Source: Mucilaginibacter gossypii
GTDB taxonomy: Bacteria > Bacteroidota > Bacteroidia > Sphingobacteriales > Sphingobacteriaceae
Length of the DNA: 64,000 nucleotides
Direction of reading: 5' to 3'
NCBI RefSeq assembly: GCF_900100945.1
Contig: NZ_FNCG01000017.1
Location: 1-64,000 of the forward strand
This document shows, piece by piece, positions 26,859 through 35,551 of the stretch (positions within the stretch are counted from its first letter, which is position 1; every line of letters begins with the position of its first letter). The position numbers were made by a program, and so were the translations under genes. Below the pieces are notes generated by a model. It saw only the letters and a program-made list of their open reading frames with translations, searched no databases and had not been told where the DNA came from.

Positions 26859-27599
26859 CTACTGAAGTGTCTTACTAAGCAGATTATTAGTAAGTACCCC
26901 CGCTCCAAAGGCCAATGAGTCGGCGCTGCCAACAATACCTTTGGTATAAATGGTGTAGGCGCGGCCGTCCTGTATAGTTACATTTTGCAGGGTTGTTTCT
27001 ATTGTCGTGGGCGTTCGGGTCGTGGTAATGGTAAAGTTATAATTACCGGCAGTAAGTTCAACGTATTTAGATACCTTGTTAAAGGTAGTACCTCTAACCA
27101 CAAGGGTGTCATTAGCCCGCAGATCTAGGGCTGAGGTATTGGGTGAAGTATGCACAAACCTTACTTTTCCTTTACCTATGGCTGGCAAACCGGTACTATC
27201 AGATAGTATAAATGAACTAACAAACGAACTATCCTTTCTGAAGCCGGTTATAAACATAGTGTATTTCCTGTTGGCTTTAAGCGTAGTATCAAATTGCAGC
27301 AAAATAACCGGCGCCGCGGTGGCTGTACGTAACTGTAACGGCGGTTCAAGTGTTGAAAGGTAAAAATATCCCGAACTGTTTGGATAAGTATAGGTAGTGG
27401 TATTATACCTGATAAAATGCTGATAAAGGTATACCGGCTGGATATCGGGACTTAAATTAACGATTTGAAACTGGGTATTGAGGCCTACTGATGATGCATT
27501 GCCCCCCTTACCGCACGAAGAAACAGCACAGATGAAAAGTCCGCATAGCACAACTATAAAAAACGAAACCAGTACCTTGCTTTTATTTTTATTAGCCAT
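26859..27599 (-). CDS. DUF4397 lipoprotein (downstream copy)
   Basis: Protein of 246 residues with a lipoprotein signal peptide (lipobox VSSC, Cys29). The mature part is one DUF4397 beta-sandwich pair: QIVNLSPDIQPVYLYQ, then VRFVHTSPNTSALDLRANDT, a typical repeat of this family, and a final GRAYTIYTKGIVGS strand. DUF4397 proteins occur as surface lipoproteins in Bacteroidota; the role is not known. It lies 8 bases behind a paralogous gene, so both share a transcript. Confidence 0.82.
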   Translation of the reverse strand: MANKNKSKVLVSFFIVVLCGLFICAVSSCGKGGNASSVGLNTQFQIVNLSPDIQPVYLYQHFIRYNTTTYTYPNSSGYFYLSTLEPPLQLRTATAAPVILLQFDTTLKANRKYTMFITGFRKDSSFVSSFILSDSTGLPAIGKGKVRFVHTSPNTSALDLRANDTLVVRGTTFNKVSKYVELTAGNYNFTITTTRTPTTIETTLQNVTIQDGRAYTIYTKGIVGSADSLAFGAGVLTNNLLSKTLQ

Positions 27600-27607
27600 T
27601 AATGTAA

Positions 27608-28300
27608 TTATTGATTGATGAACAGGCCGGTTGCCAGGCCTGTGCTTTTATTACCAAAACCGTAGTAGGTATACACCTTTCCTCCTACAAGCTGCACTGT
27701 ATCCCTTACAATAGTGCCCGAAAACGCCGCCGAATGCAGCGCCATATTGTGCTCTCCGGGCGTTACCAAATAAAACGTCGAGGTACCTTTAAAAGCAAGG
27801 TCCTTTACCTTTTCGGTATCTAAGGCAGCAGTTGTACCTTCAAAATGCACGCTTATATTCCCGGCATCCGGCGAAGCATTTACAAACCTTATTTTAGCAG
27901 AGGGTACCTTATTTGTATCTGCAGCTATGATGTCGGTAGTTTTAAAAACCTGATCTGTTGAATTGCCGGCTATGTAAAATGAATACACCGAATCCTTACT
28001 TAAGGTTAGGGGTAGGCTAAACAGCGGATTGGGATTATTAGGCCCATCCAACTTAACCGAATAGTTTTGTGTACCCGCTTTAACAGTAATATATCCAAGC
28101 GTACCTCCCGGATAAAAAGTTGTTGTATTGTTTACCCTTGTGCCATTAAGATAAACGTTAACATTGTTGAAAGTAGCATTAATAACATTTAACGATGATG
28201 TTGACGAATCAACCACATCGGGTTTATCGTTGTTTTTTTTGCACGTTGCAAAGCAACCTGCCGCGGCTATCAACAATAAAACTTTAACCTTTATATTCAT
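27608..28300 (-). CDS. DUF4397 lipoprotein (upstream copy)
   Basis: Protein of 230 residues beginning MNIKVKVLLLIAAAG, with two possible lipidation cysteines (Cys16 or Cys20). The DUF4397 core shows LNVINATFNNVNVYLNGTRV and IRFVNASPDAGNISVHFEG, matching its neighbour in layout (two sandwich halves, a GKVYTYYGFG end). It heads the two-gene unit. The pair probably arose by duplication, although identity by eye is low. A TTG two codons before the ATG is a less likely start. Confidence 0.82.
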   Translation of the reverse strand: MNIKVKVLLLIAAAGCFATCKKNNDKPDVVDSSTSSLNVINATFNNVNVYLNGTRVNNTTTFYPGGTLGYITVKAGTQNYSVKLDGPNNPNPLFSLPLTLSKDSVYSFYIAGNSTDQVFKTTDIIAADTNKVPSAKIRFVNASPDAGNISVHFEGTTAALDTEKVKDLAFKGTSTFYLVTPGEHNMALHSAAFSGTIVRDTVQLVGGKVYTYYGFGNKSTGLATGLFINQ

Positions 28301-28353
28301 ATACAATTATAAGCTATAACTGCTTACTGTAATTTTTGGTATTGGGTGTTGAA

Positions 28354-28385
28354 CAAAAAAAGTCCGGTTTTATGTTACCGGACTT
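28354..28385 (-). terminator. Terminator after dnaN
   Basis: On the minus strand AAGTCCGGT and ACCGGACTT (28385-28377 and 28368-28360) pair perfectly around an 8-base loop, and the stem is followed by seven T. Confidence 0.85.
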
Positions 28386-28414
28386 AGTTTTGGATTTATA
28401 ATTTAAGTTTACAC

Positions 28415-29539
28415 TTAAGCATAGCTATTGAGCATCACCGGCATAACCAGCATCAGCACATCTTCATTCTCATCTCCGCCTTGTGGCAGCAATAAGCCGG
28501 CACGGTTTGGAGTCGACATTTCCAAAGATACTTCTTCGCAACTTAAATTCTTCAACATTTCTATTAAAAATCTTGCATTGAAGCCAATTTCCATGTCTTC
28601 GCCCTCATATTGGCAGCTTAAACGCTCGTGGGCCTCGTTAGCAAAGTCAATATCTTCTGACGAAATATTTAACTCGCTGCCATTTATTTTAAGCCTTACC
28701 TGGTGCGTGGTTTTGTTAGCATAAATAGCCACACGGTTTAACGAACCCAGGAAAGTAAGCCTGTCGATATTTAATTTATTAGGATTATTTTGAGGAATAA
28801 CCGCCTCGTAATCAGGGTAACGCTCGTCAATTAAACGACACACCAGGTTAATATTGCCAAACTTGAAGAAAGCACTGGTGGAATTATACTCAACAGATAC
28901 ATTTACATCATCGCTTGGTAATGATGATTTAAGCAGGGTTAAAGCTTTTTTAGGCAGTATGAATGATGTAGTGCTTGCAGCCTTTGCATCTTTACGTCGG
29001 TAACGAACCAGCTTGTGCGCATCGGTAGCAACAAATGTAAGTGCCGATGTTGTAAGCTGACAGTAAACACCTGTCATAGCCGGGCGCAATTCGTCATTAC
29101 TTACCGCGAAAATGGTTTTGTTGATAGCTTCGGCCAAAACTGAAGCAGGCAGGTTTACTGATGAAGCGTTTTCAACAACAGGGATCTTTGGAAAATCCTC
29201 GCCGTTTTCGCCGCTCAGTTTGTATTTACCATCGCCGGCATTAATTTCAATGGCGAAGGTTTTATCATCAACCGAAAAAGCTACAGGCTGCTCGGGTAAT
29301 GACTTCAGGGTCTCTAACAATATACGCGACGGGATAGCAATCCTGCCGTTCTCTTTAGCCTCAACTGGCAAAGAGGTGGTCATGCTGGTTTGCAGGTCGG
29401 TAGCAGAAATGGTCAAGTTCCCATCCTTTATCTCGAACAAAAAGTTTTCCAGTATCGGCAGCACAGTACTGCTGCTTAACGCACCACTTACCGATTGCAG
29501 TTGTTTGAGTAATGTTGAGGTAGAAACAATAAATCTCAT
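28415..29539 (-). CDS. dnaN: DNA polymerase III sliding clamp (beta subunit)
   Basis: A 374-residue ring subunit that holds the replicative polymerase on DNA. Three clamp folds are visible: the start MRFIVSTSTLLKQLQSVSGA, the middle part with TGVYCQLTTSALTFVATDAH (a family signature) and the last with ISSEDIDFANEAHERL. Length is typical. The start lies 33 bases after the gldFG stop, so it may be partly cotranscribed, but a TATTTTTG element (29566-29559) 19 bases before the ATG could serve as its own promoter. dnaA is not in the window. Confidence 0.96.
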   Translation of the reverse strand: MRFIVSTSTLLKQLQSVSGALSSSTVLPILENFLFEIKDGNLTISATDLQTSMTTSLPVEAKENGRIAIPSRILLETLKSLPEQPVAFSVDDKTFAIEINAGDGKYKLSGENGEDFPKIPVVENASSVNLPASVLAEAINKTIFAVSNDELRPAMTGVYCQLTTSALTFVATDAHKLVRYRRKDAKAASTTSFILPKKALTLLKSSLPSDDVNVSVEYNSTSAFFKFGNINLVCRLIDERYPDYEAVIPQNNPNKLNIDRLTFLGSLNRVAIYANKTTHQVRLKINGSELNISSEDIDFANEAHERLSCQYEGEDMEIGFNARFLIEMLKNLSCEEVSLEMSTPNRAGLLLPQGGDENEDVLMLVMPVMLNSYA

Positions 29540-29572
29540 ATGGTTGTAATTAATCTATCAAAAATAGAAAAT

Positions 29573-32020
29573 TTAACGGGCATACTTTTGCCTGCGTAAA
29601 TAATGTTGAAAAATAGCACATATTAACACTAAAACCAGCGGCGCAATGGTATTAACCAGTTGCCAATACATTTTTTCGTTTATAGCAATTCTAATATTGA
29701 ATTTATCATATTGGAAAAGCACCTTCTCGCCCCTTATTCTTGCCCTATCCAGCAGGCGGATCTTAATTTCCTTGGTACGCAGGGCTATCAGTCCCGAATC
29801 ATCGGTCATGTAATCGGCTATGTTAAGCAGCAGGTTTTTATTTCCGTATGTTTGGTGCGTATAATGATCGTAACCTAATGGGTAAGGTGAGCCATCGCTG
29901 CCTACCTGATTCTTTAAAACATCACCATCGCTAATCACTATCATTTTGGTAGGCTCGCTTTGTTGCTTTATGGCAACCTGCTCTTTAAGCCCTTCGGGCA
30001 GCGGGCGATTTTGCCAGTCGCTTACAAAACTGCCTTCCAATAATACACCAGTTATTTTAGATGTGCTTTGAAACTCCTTAGGGTTTGGCTCCTGCTCCAA
30101 AGCCTGCAACGATAATATGTGCGGGGCGGTGAGCTTTTTGTTATAAGGCGATGAGGTTAGCAGCACCGTTTTGTTTACATTTTTGGTATCGAGGATATCG
30201 ATAGTACTTGCAAACTCGCTGCTGATACCATCCAAATTTTTCACCACCGGGTGTTTGCTTAGCGGGATAAATACCGGGTAATACAGCCATGGCAGCATCT
30301 GGATCTGCGCCTGCCCGCCAACATTGCCGGTACTGATGGGAATTTGCGAGCAGTTCATATCAGCAATCAGATCATAATTGATACGGATCCCATAACGGAA
30401 AAGCTGATCATCGAGATTAAGCTGCTTGGGGAAAGCCAGCTGCTCGCCGCCATGCCCTCGAAGGCTATCGAGTTCGGCGCTTACCTGGTCTATTGTCCAT
30501 AGCACCTGGCCTCCGTGCATGATGTACTGGTCGAGTTTGAATTTCTCTACCTCGCTGAATTTCTGATCGGGCTTGGCTATCACCAGCAATTTGATCTTTT
30601 GCAGATCGGCAAAGGAGATGGCATTCAAATCAACCCGGCCTACCTGGAAACCATCGGCAAGGGTTTTCATGGCATCGTTCAGTTGTAAATCGGTTAGCTC
30701 ATGATGGCCTTCGGTAAAGCCGATTTGCGGCCTGCCCCCGTTGACCGCCTTTTTTATGGCCGATGAAAAGGCATATTCCAGGTTTTGGATAGAGTTGTTC
30801 AATACTTCATCGGGCGAGAGGCCTATCCTGCTCAGCAATAACTTTACCGGGATATCCTTACCATCTGCCGATACCAGCGCCGACGGAAAAATGAGCTTTT
30901 GCGTTACACCGTTATCTGTTTTAACGCTCAGGTTGGTTGGTTCAACACCTTCGGCAGCCATGTTTTGGATCACCTCGTTTTGCTGATCGTTGTTTAAACC
31001 CTTCAGCGGGTCGCGAAACTCAAACTGGATTTTGCCGTGACTGTAAGCCTGTAAATCGCTCAGCATATCACGCGTGGCACTTTGCAGGCGTTTAAAACCG
31101 CCGGGGAGGTTATCGCCCTGTAAATAAACTACCACTTTTACCTTTTTCGGAAGCTTATCCATAATCTGCCTGCTAATGGGCGATATGGTATAGCGCTTTT
31201 CGGCAGTAAAATCAAAACGGGTAAAAGTGAATGAGGATAGTATCCCCAGAAAAACCAGAACTCCTAACACACTGATCATCAAAATATCGCCCAACCCTTT
31301 TTGACGTTGCTTTGCAAGCACAAACAGCGTAAGCCATATAAAAATGCCTGTGGTGATGATGAAGTAAGTCAGATCGCGGGTATCCAGCACACCGCGGCTT
31401 ACCGATTGATAATGCTGGGTTATGCCTAAACTCTGCAATCCCAGGTCCTGCAGGGATAACAGCTGACTGATAGAATCGAATCCGCTGTAAAAAAAGAAAC
31501 ACAGGAAAACGGATATAGTAAAGGCAATGATCTGATTTCTGGTAATGGATGAGGTAAACAAACCTATACCCACAAATACAGCACCTAATAAAAACAACCC
31601 GATGTATGAGCCTATTACAGCCCCCGTATCAATATTGCCTTGCGGCATGCCCAATGCACTTACCGAATAGTAATAAACCAGCGTGGGCAGCAAGGCAAAA
31701 AGCACGATGAGCAAACAGGCAAAGTATTTGCCCATTACTATCTCCCAATCTTTTAATGGTCGGGTGAACAGCAGCTCAAAAGTGCCTTCCTTACGTTCTT
31801 CGGCAAGGGAACGCATCGTAATTGCCGGGATGAGGAACATGAACAGGTAGGGCGCAGTGCTAAAAAGGCTTTCGAGCCCGGCATAACCATATTCCAGGAT
31901 ACTTGAATCGGGAAATACCCATAAAAATAAGCCAAGCACCAGTAAAAACACACCGATAGTAACATAGGCTACCAGCGAACTGAGGTAGGATATTATTTCT
32001 TTTTTAAGGATGCTCAGCAC
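29573..32020 (-). CDS. gldFG: Fused GldF-GldG gliding-motility ABC transporter subunit
   Basis: A single 815-residue frame joins two proteins that are separate genes in Flavobacterium. Residues 1-240 are GldF, an ABC-2 permease with about six membrane helices (AYLFMFLIPAITMRSLAEER-like loop at 55-75). From about 248 the GldG part begins: a helix, then RYTISPISRQIMDKLPKKVK, a periplasmic DUF4350-like domain, and a C-terminal anchor helix (about 785-805). With GldA they form the ABC transporter linked to gliding and type IX secretion. The ATPase gene gldA is 2.1 kb upstream on the same strand. Start is GTG at 32020. The frame is open across the junction, so this is a real fusion rather than a sequencing slip. 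Confidence 0.85.
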   Translation of the reverse strand: MLSILKKEIISYLSSLVAYVTIGVFLLVLGLFLWVFPDSSILEYGYAGLESLFSTAPYLFMFLIPAITMRSLAEERKEGTFELLFTRPLKDWEIVMGKYFACLLIVLFALLPTLVYYYSVSALGMPQGNIDTGAVIGSYIGLFLLGAVFVGIGLFTSSITRNQIIAFTISVFLCFFFYSGFDSISQLLSLQDLGLQSLGITQHYQSVSRGVLDTRDLTYFIITTGIFIWLTLFVLAKQRQKGLGDILMISVLGVLVFLGILSSFTFTRFDFTAEKRYTISPISRQIMDKLPKKVKVVVYLQGDNLPGGFKRLQSATRDMLSDLQAYSHGKIQFEFRDPLKGLNNDQQNEVIQNMAAEGVEPTNLSVKTDNGVTQKLIFPSALVSADGKDIPVKLLLSRIGLSPDEVLNNSIQNLEYAFSSAIKKAVNGGRPQIGFTEGHHELTDLQLNDAMKTLADGFQVGRVDLNAISFADLQKIKLLVIAKPDQKFSEVEKFKLDQYIMHGGQVLWTIDQVSAELDSLRGHGGEQLAFPKQLNLDDQLFRYGIRINYDLIADMNCSQIPISTGNVGGQAQIQMLPWLYYPVFIPLSKHPVVKNLDGISSEFASTIDILDTKNVNKTVLLTSSPYNKKLTAPHILSLQALEQEPNPKEFQSTSKITGVLLEGSFVSDWQNRPLPEGLKEQVAIKQQSEPTKMIVISDGDVLKNQVGSDGSPYPLGYDHYTHQTYGNKNLLLNIADYMTDDSGLIALRTKEIKIRLLDRARIRGEKVLFQYDKFNIRIAINEKMYWQLVNTIAPLVLVLICAIFQHYLRRQKYAR

Positions 32021-32377
32021 GTTATAAAATATTGTATTGAGCGCCGAAATTACAACAATATTGCGCTAAAGCAAAGAAGCAGTTTGATATCGAATTTCGG
32101 AATTTCGATTTCGGATTTAGTTATATGGCAAATTTAAGTGTCCTCCGCTTGAACCTTAAATAAGGCAAGCGTCCACACCTACGTTAAACCGGAAAGCGTG
32201 GACGTTCCTGTTAAAGCGTAGTTTAAGCGAGGGACGCTTGAACTTGTGGGGGAGTAATCTCAGGCTTTTATAGAGCAACACTACTGCAACTGCCACTAAA
32301 TATCTGCTACTAAAGCCTCTGTCCGTCCGTTTCCAGAACCGGCCATCTGTGGCCAGAAGCCGGACAACTACAAAATC
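32021..32377. repeat. Gene-free stretch filled with repeats and palindromes
   Basis: No gene is seen in 357 bases. Contents in order: TTTCGGA-type words (32087-32118); a set of overlapping palindromes at 32160-32245, among them CAAGCGTCC (32166-32174) against GGACGCTTG (32232-32240), CTACG against CGTAG, and an alternative CGTCCAC (32170-32176) against GTGGACG (32198-32204); and a GTCCGTCCGT element (32321-32330) leading into GGCCATCTGTGGCC (32341-32354) and closing CGGAC. The alternative pairings look like a mobile hairpin family rather than one terminator. Confidence 0.55.
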
Positions 32378-32980
32378 CTAAAACCTATACTTATATGCAA
32401 CATTTAAACCCAGCTGACTGACAGGGCGATCGTGATCAACATTTTTATAACCTCTTTCAAACTGCAACCCAAAGTCAAGTCCATGATGTGGGCCAATTGG
32501 CACAACAGCCCCTGCCCCTCCTGCATAAATAAACGAGGTACGTGCGCTGTTATTGATGCTGAAAGCGCTGCCGGCTTCGGCATTTACATAAAAGTATTTT
32601 GCCCAGTAATATTTAAATCCGGCAGTTAATGGCAAATAAGCGTAAAGGCTATGAAAGCTGTCGTCGTAAAAAGCGTTTGAGCTGTTGCTTGAATAACCCT
32701 GATTAACATTAAAATATAAATAACGCGGGTCTGATTCGGTAAACACCAAACCCGTACTTACTGTAAAATGAAGGGCAGAAGTTATCGGCTTTTCCAGCTT
32801 TAAATTTATGCCTAAACCTGTTTGAGGACAAAAGTCAGACCCCACATAACTGTCGCGTATCGGTATAATAGCTTCGGTGCCTACGCTTAACGATGTTTGT
32901 TTGCCCTGCTGTGCTTTGGCGGCAAATGAAAGTACAATAAATAATATAATTAATGTGATGCAGATAGGTTTATTAGTCAT
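32378..32980 (-). CDS. Small outer-membrane beta-barrel protein (A)
   Basis: Protein of 200 residues with a signal peptide ending near AAKAQ (about 24). The mature part is a run of short amphipathic strands (GINLKLEKPITSALHFTVST, HGLDFGLQFERGYKNV) and ends in YKYRF, the terminal aromatic typical of outer-membrane barrels. It resembles its neighbour at 33052-33561 in length, repeats and ending, so the two are likely paralogues. Eight strands would fit the size. Ligand or role is unknown. Confidence 0.75.
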   Translation of the reverse strand: MTNKPICITLIILFIVLSFAAKAQQGKQTSLSVGTEAIIPIRDSYVGSDFCPQTGLGINLKLEKPITSALHFTVSTGLVFTESDPRYLYFNVNQGYSSNSSNAFYDDSFHSLYAYLPLTAGFKYYWAKYFYVNAEAGSAFSINNSARTSFIYAGGAGAVVPIGPHHGLDFGLQFERGYKNVDHDRPVSQLGLNVAYKYRF

Positions 32981-33051
32981 GTGATAAAAAGTTTAGCAGT
33001 GCTATATAACGATAATACGCCCTTTAGTAATATATCGCTGCATAAAATATA

Positions 33052-33561
33052 TTATCTCCCAAACCGATACGCAAACCTGATAGCTGTTTGCTGCAAGGTA
33101 TGGGCCGACCAGCTTTCATACCTCAAGCCCAATTCAAAATTACGGTTATCGGTACCGGTAGGGATCATGATTGCCGGGCCAAGGGAAAAAGCAAACAGCT
33201 TGCGCTCATCATAATTAAGTTCGATAGCGCTGCCTGCTTCAGCTTCCAAAAACACGCCTGAGCCAACATTATACCTTACCCCGGCTTTTAAGGGTACAAA
33301 GATATCGCCGCCCGAATGGCCATTATTAAAAGGCGAATCCTTACGAAAAAAACTGCTGAACCCCGCTGTGAGCGTAAGGCTTGCCGGGTTTACTACCGGC
33401 TGCTCTAGCTTAAGCGAAGCACCAACACCTACATTGTACAAACTGCGCGAGGGAATACCAAACTCCACCCCGGCACTAAAAGCAGTTGAGGGTTTCGGTG
33501 TGTCCTGGGCAAAGGTTTTAAAAGCAGGGAAGATAAGGAGCAGCAATAACAGTTTTTTCAT
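33052..33561 (-). CDS. Small outer-membrane beta-barrel protein (B)
   Basis: Protein of 169 residues from the ATG at 33561, giving a signal peptide MKKLLLLLLIFPAFKTFAQ. An in-frame codon six residues earlier gives a worse one. The mature part shows barrel strands such as LKLEQPVVNPASLTLTAGF and GVFLEAEAGSAIELNYD, and ends RFAYRFGR. Its central strands match those of barrel A (SLKLEQP against NLKLEKP). The gap between them is 71 bases. Confidence 0.75.
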   Translation of the reverse strand: MKKLLLLLLIFPAFKTFAQDTPKPSTAFSAGVEFGIPSRSLYNVGVGASLKLEQPVVNPASLTLTAGFSSFFRKDSPFNNGHSGGDIFVPLKAGVRYNVGSGVFLEAEAGSAIELNYDERKLFAFSLGPAIMIPTGTDNRNFELGLRYESWSAHTLQQTAIRFAYRFGR

Positions 33562-33626
33562 ATCGGGCCGAAAATACAATATTGCCCGGCTAATAATTAT
33601 GAAGAAAATATAAAATAAGCAATAGG

Positions 33627-34133
33627 TTAATATTGATTTCTGTCGAAATAAACTCTGATAGTATCTACGCTTTGGCTATTGCATTTTTTAGCTTCAAGAA
33701 ACGCTATTAATTGTTTAATGAATGAAGTACGTTGACTATAAGAGAGATAATATATTTTATGGCCCACCAATATTGCATTACTTATGTTATTGAGACTGGC
33801 CTTGGATTTGTAAGCAATAGAACTGTATTGTTTGATAAAATCAATACTCATTTCAAAAGTTCTGCTATCTATAATCAATGATTTCCAAAAACCGTTTGAT
33901 AATTTCCATGAATCCGGCTCCTGCGACTGGCGAGGCTGTTTTTTACCATTTATTTTTACAATGTTCATTGCCGATTCGGCGGTAATCTTTTTATCACTTA
34001 TAAAAACAGTTTTAACAGGCTTGTCCTCCCACCCTATATGTACAATTTCAATAAAATCTACCTCGTTGTTTTTGTGATCGTAAAAACTATTTGCCAGCAA
34101 AATAGAGATAATTAAAGCAAACTTAATTCTCAT
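33627..34133 (-). CDS. Hypothetical protein downstream of gldA
   Basis: Protein of 168 residues with a weak, short signal peptide (1-17, ending ILLANSF). It is A/T-rich and lysine-rich, with no motif I recognise; VGHKIYYLSYSQRTSFIKQL is its most structured segment. It starts 21 bases after the gldA stop, so it may be read from the same message. A true coding sequence is supported by the open length and position only. Confidence 0.5.
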   Translation of the reverse strand: MRIKFALIISILLANSFYDHKNNEVDFIEIVHIGWEDKPVKTVFISDKKITAESAMNIVKINGKKQPRQSQEPDSWKLSNGFWKSLIIDSRTFEMSIDFIKQYSSIAYKSKASLNNISNAILVGHKIYYLSYSQRTSFIKQLIAFLEAKKCNSQSVDTIRVYFDRNQY

Positions 34134-34154
34134 AACCTGCCTTCTGCCACAACC

Positions 34155-34862
34155 TTAATTGTTGGTAAGACTGATAAACACCTCCTCTAGCGATTTGCCG
34201 CCGTTGTTTTTCCGGAGTTGCTGGAGGGTATCATTGGCTACGATAGTTCCTTTATTAATGATAATCACCTGGCTGCACACGGCCTCTACTTCCTGCATAA
34301 TGTGGGTTGAAAGTACGATGGTTTTGGTTTTACCAAGGTCGAGGATTAACTGGCGGATCCCTATCAGTTGGTTTGGATCGAGGCCGGAAGTTGGCTCATC
34401 CAGTATCAGCACTTCAGGGTTATGCAGCATAGCCTGTGCCAAGCCTACCCTTTGGCGGTAACCTTTTGAAAGCTGCCCTATCTTTTTATGCTGCTCGGGG
34501 CCGAGGCCTGTTTGCTCAATAATATCAGCAATACGTTTGGCAGGCTCATGAATTTTATGGATGCCGGCAACAAAGCCCAACGACTCCTTCACATACATAT
34601 CCGTATACAGCGGGTTGCTTTCGGGCAGGTAGCCGATGCGGCGCTTAACCTCAAGCGGCTGTTTGGCTACATCAAACCCACATACCGATGCCGTACCCGA
34701 TGTTTGCGGAATAAAGCCGGTAAGGATTTTCATGGTTGTTGATTTACCTGCGCCATTAGGGCCTAAAAAGCCCAGTACACCGGGCTGGGCAGTAAAGCTA
34801 ATGCCATCAACAGCTTTTTGTACGCCGTAAACCTTTGTTAATGCCTCGACACTGATACTCAT
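34155..34862 (-). CDS. gldA: GldA-type ABC transporter ATPase
   Basis: A 235-residue nucleotide-binding subunit, starting MSISVEALTKVYG; 28 further open codons upstream fall in repeat DNA. Walker A is GPNGAGKST, the signature is LSKGYRQRVGLAQAML, Walker B is VLILDEPTSGLD, and the switch histidine is in STHIMQEVEA. The short family-type C-terminal tail (NNGGKSLEEVFISLTNN) is present. With the gldFG product it should power the gliding ABC transporter. A repeat of AGATATGAGATTTGAGA words lies upstream at about 34882-34913. Confidence 0.85.
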   Translation of the reverse strand: MSISVEALTKVYGVQKAVDGISFTAQPGVLGFLGPNGAGKSTTMKILTGFIPQTSGTASVCGFDVAKQPLEVKRRIGYLPESNPLYTDMYVKESLGFVAGIHKIHEPAKRIADIIEQTGLGPEQHKKIGQLSKGYRQRVGLAQAMLHNPEVLILDEPTSGLDPNQLIGIRQLILDLGKTKTIVLSTHIMQEVEAVCSQVIIINKGTIVANDTLQQLRKNNGGKSLEEVFISLTNN

Positions 34863-34923
34863 GGCTGTAAAAATATGCTTTAGATATGAGATTTGAGACG
34901 GGAGATTTGAGAATTTGGTGTAC

Positions 34924-34945
34924 GTCCGTCCGTTTAGGTGTAACA
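34924..34945. repeat. GTCCGTCCGT element, gldA side of the defence cassette
   Basis: GTCCGTCCGTTTAGGTGTAA (34924-34943) is nearly matched by 36839-36858 on the other side of the two-gene cassette. It is followed by GATGGACG and GTGGAC, which can pair back with it. A third copy of the GTCCGTCCGT core lies at 32321. Confidence 0.5.
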
Positions 34946-34981
34946 CAATGTTGATGGACGAAAGGTGGACAGGAAATGCTA

Positions 34982-35551
34982 TTAATTTAGTTTTTCATTA
35001 AACTCAGCGATGAATTTTTTAAAGCAGCTGCAGTTTCTCTCTACTTTATCAATACTTAATTGCTTGAAGATATCGGGGCAGTGAGACTCTTTAAATTGCT
35101 TTCTATTTTTGGATGTTATATCTATTAGCACCTTTTTTGGATCTCTTACAAACATAGGATTACCTGGTTTATGACTAACATTATACATTTTATTAAACGT
35201 TTCAATATCGCCAAGTATTAACGCTTCAAGTTCCCAGATATTGAGCATAAGAATACCATCGCTGTTGACATGATCATTTAAATCTTTGAACCATTTAATC
35301 CTTTCGGAGAGTTTTTCTTTATGCGATTCTAACTCATCCAAATCTCTTACATAAACTATAAATGAACAATTAGAATCGTCAAACTTCTTTTTAAGTACCC
35401 TTTTAAATTTACCTAACGAATCCAAATTGGCTCCGGTAGAGTTTTTAGTCAACTCTTTAAACTGAACCTTGCCATTATAGCGTTGCTCTAACAGATTTTT
35501 TATAGATGAGGTGTCATTCGGATCTTCCCCAACAAGCCCCACTTTTATCAT
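34982..35551 (-). CDS. TOPRIM-like nuclease candidate (DUF4276/RloB-type)
   Basis: Protein of 189 residues that opens VGLVGEDPND (4-13), the first acidic motif (Glu9), then IVYVRDLDELE (65-75), the DxD pair Asp70/Asp72, and WELEALILGD later. A Glu followed by DxD on neighbouring strands is the TOPRIM signature used by OLD-family nucleases, PARIS AriB and RloB/AbiLii-like proteins. Its start overlaps the stop of the upstream ATPase gene by four bases, which fixes the start and ties the two together. The role is likely a nuclease or tRNase released by the ATPase. Similar-looking DUF4276 members exist; which group is not settled. Confidence 0.65.
   Translation of the reverse strand: MIKVGLVGEDPNDTSSIKNLLEQRYNGKVQFKELTKNSTGANLDSLGKFKRVLKKKFDDSNCSFIVYVRDLDELESHKEKLSERIKWFKDLNDHVNSDGILMLNIWELEALILGDIETFNKMYNVSHKPGNPMFVRDPKKVLIDITSKNRKQFKESHCPDIFKQLSIDKVERNCSCFKKFIAEFNEKLN

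Noticed and set aside
29573..32020. Frameshift or sequencing error joining gldF and gldG
   Set aside because: The frame is open without a gap and the linker is a plausible membrane-helix junction; no stop or start signal is seen there.
34863..34946. 28-codon extension of gldA
   Set aside because: It encodes the GTCCGTCCGT and AGATTTGAGA repeats; ABC ATPases of this type start at MSISVEALTKVYG.
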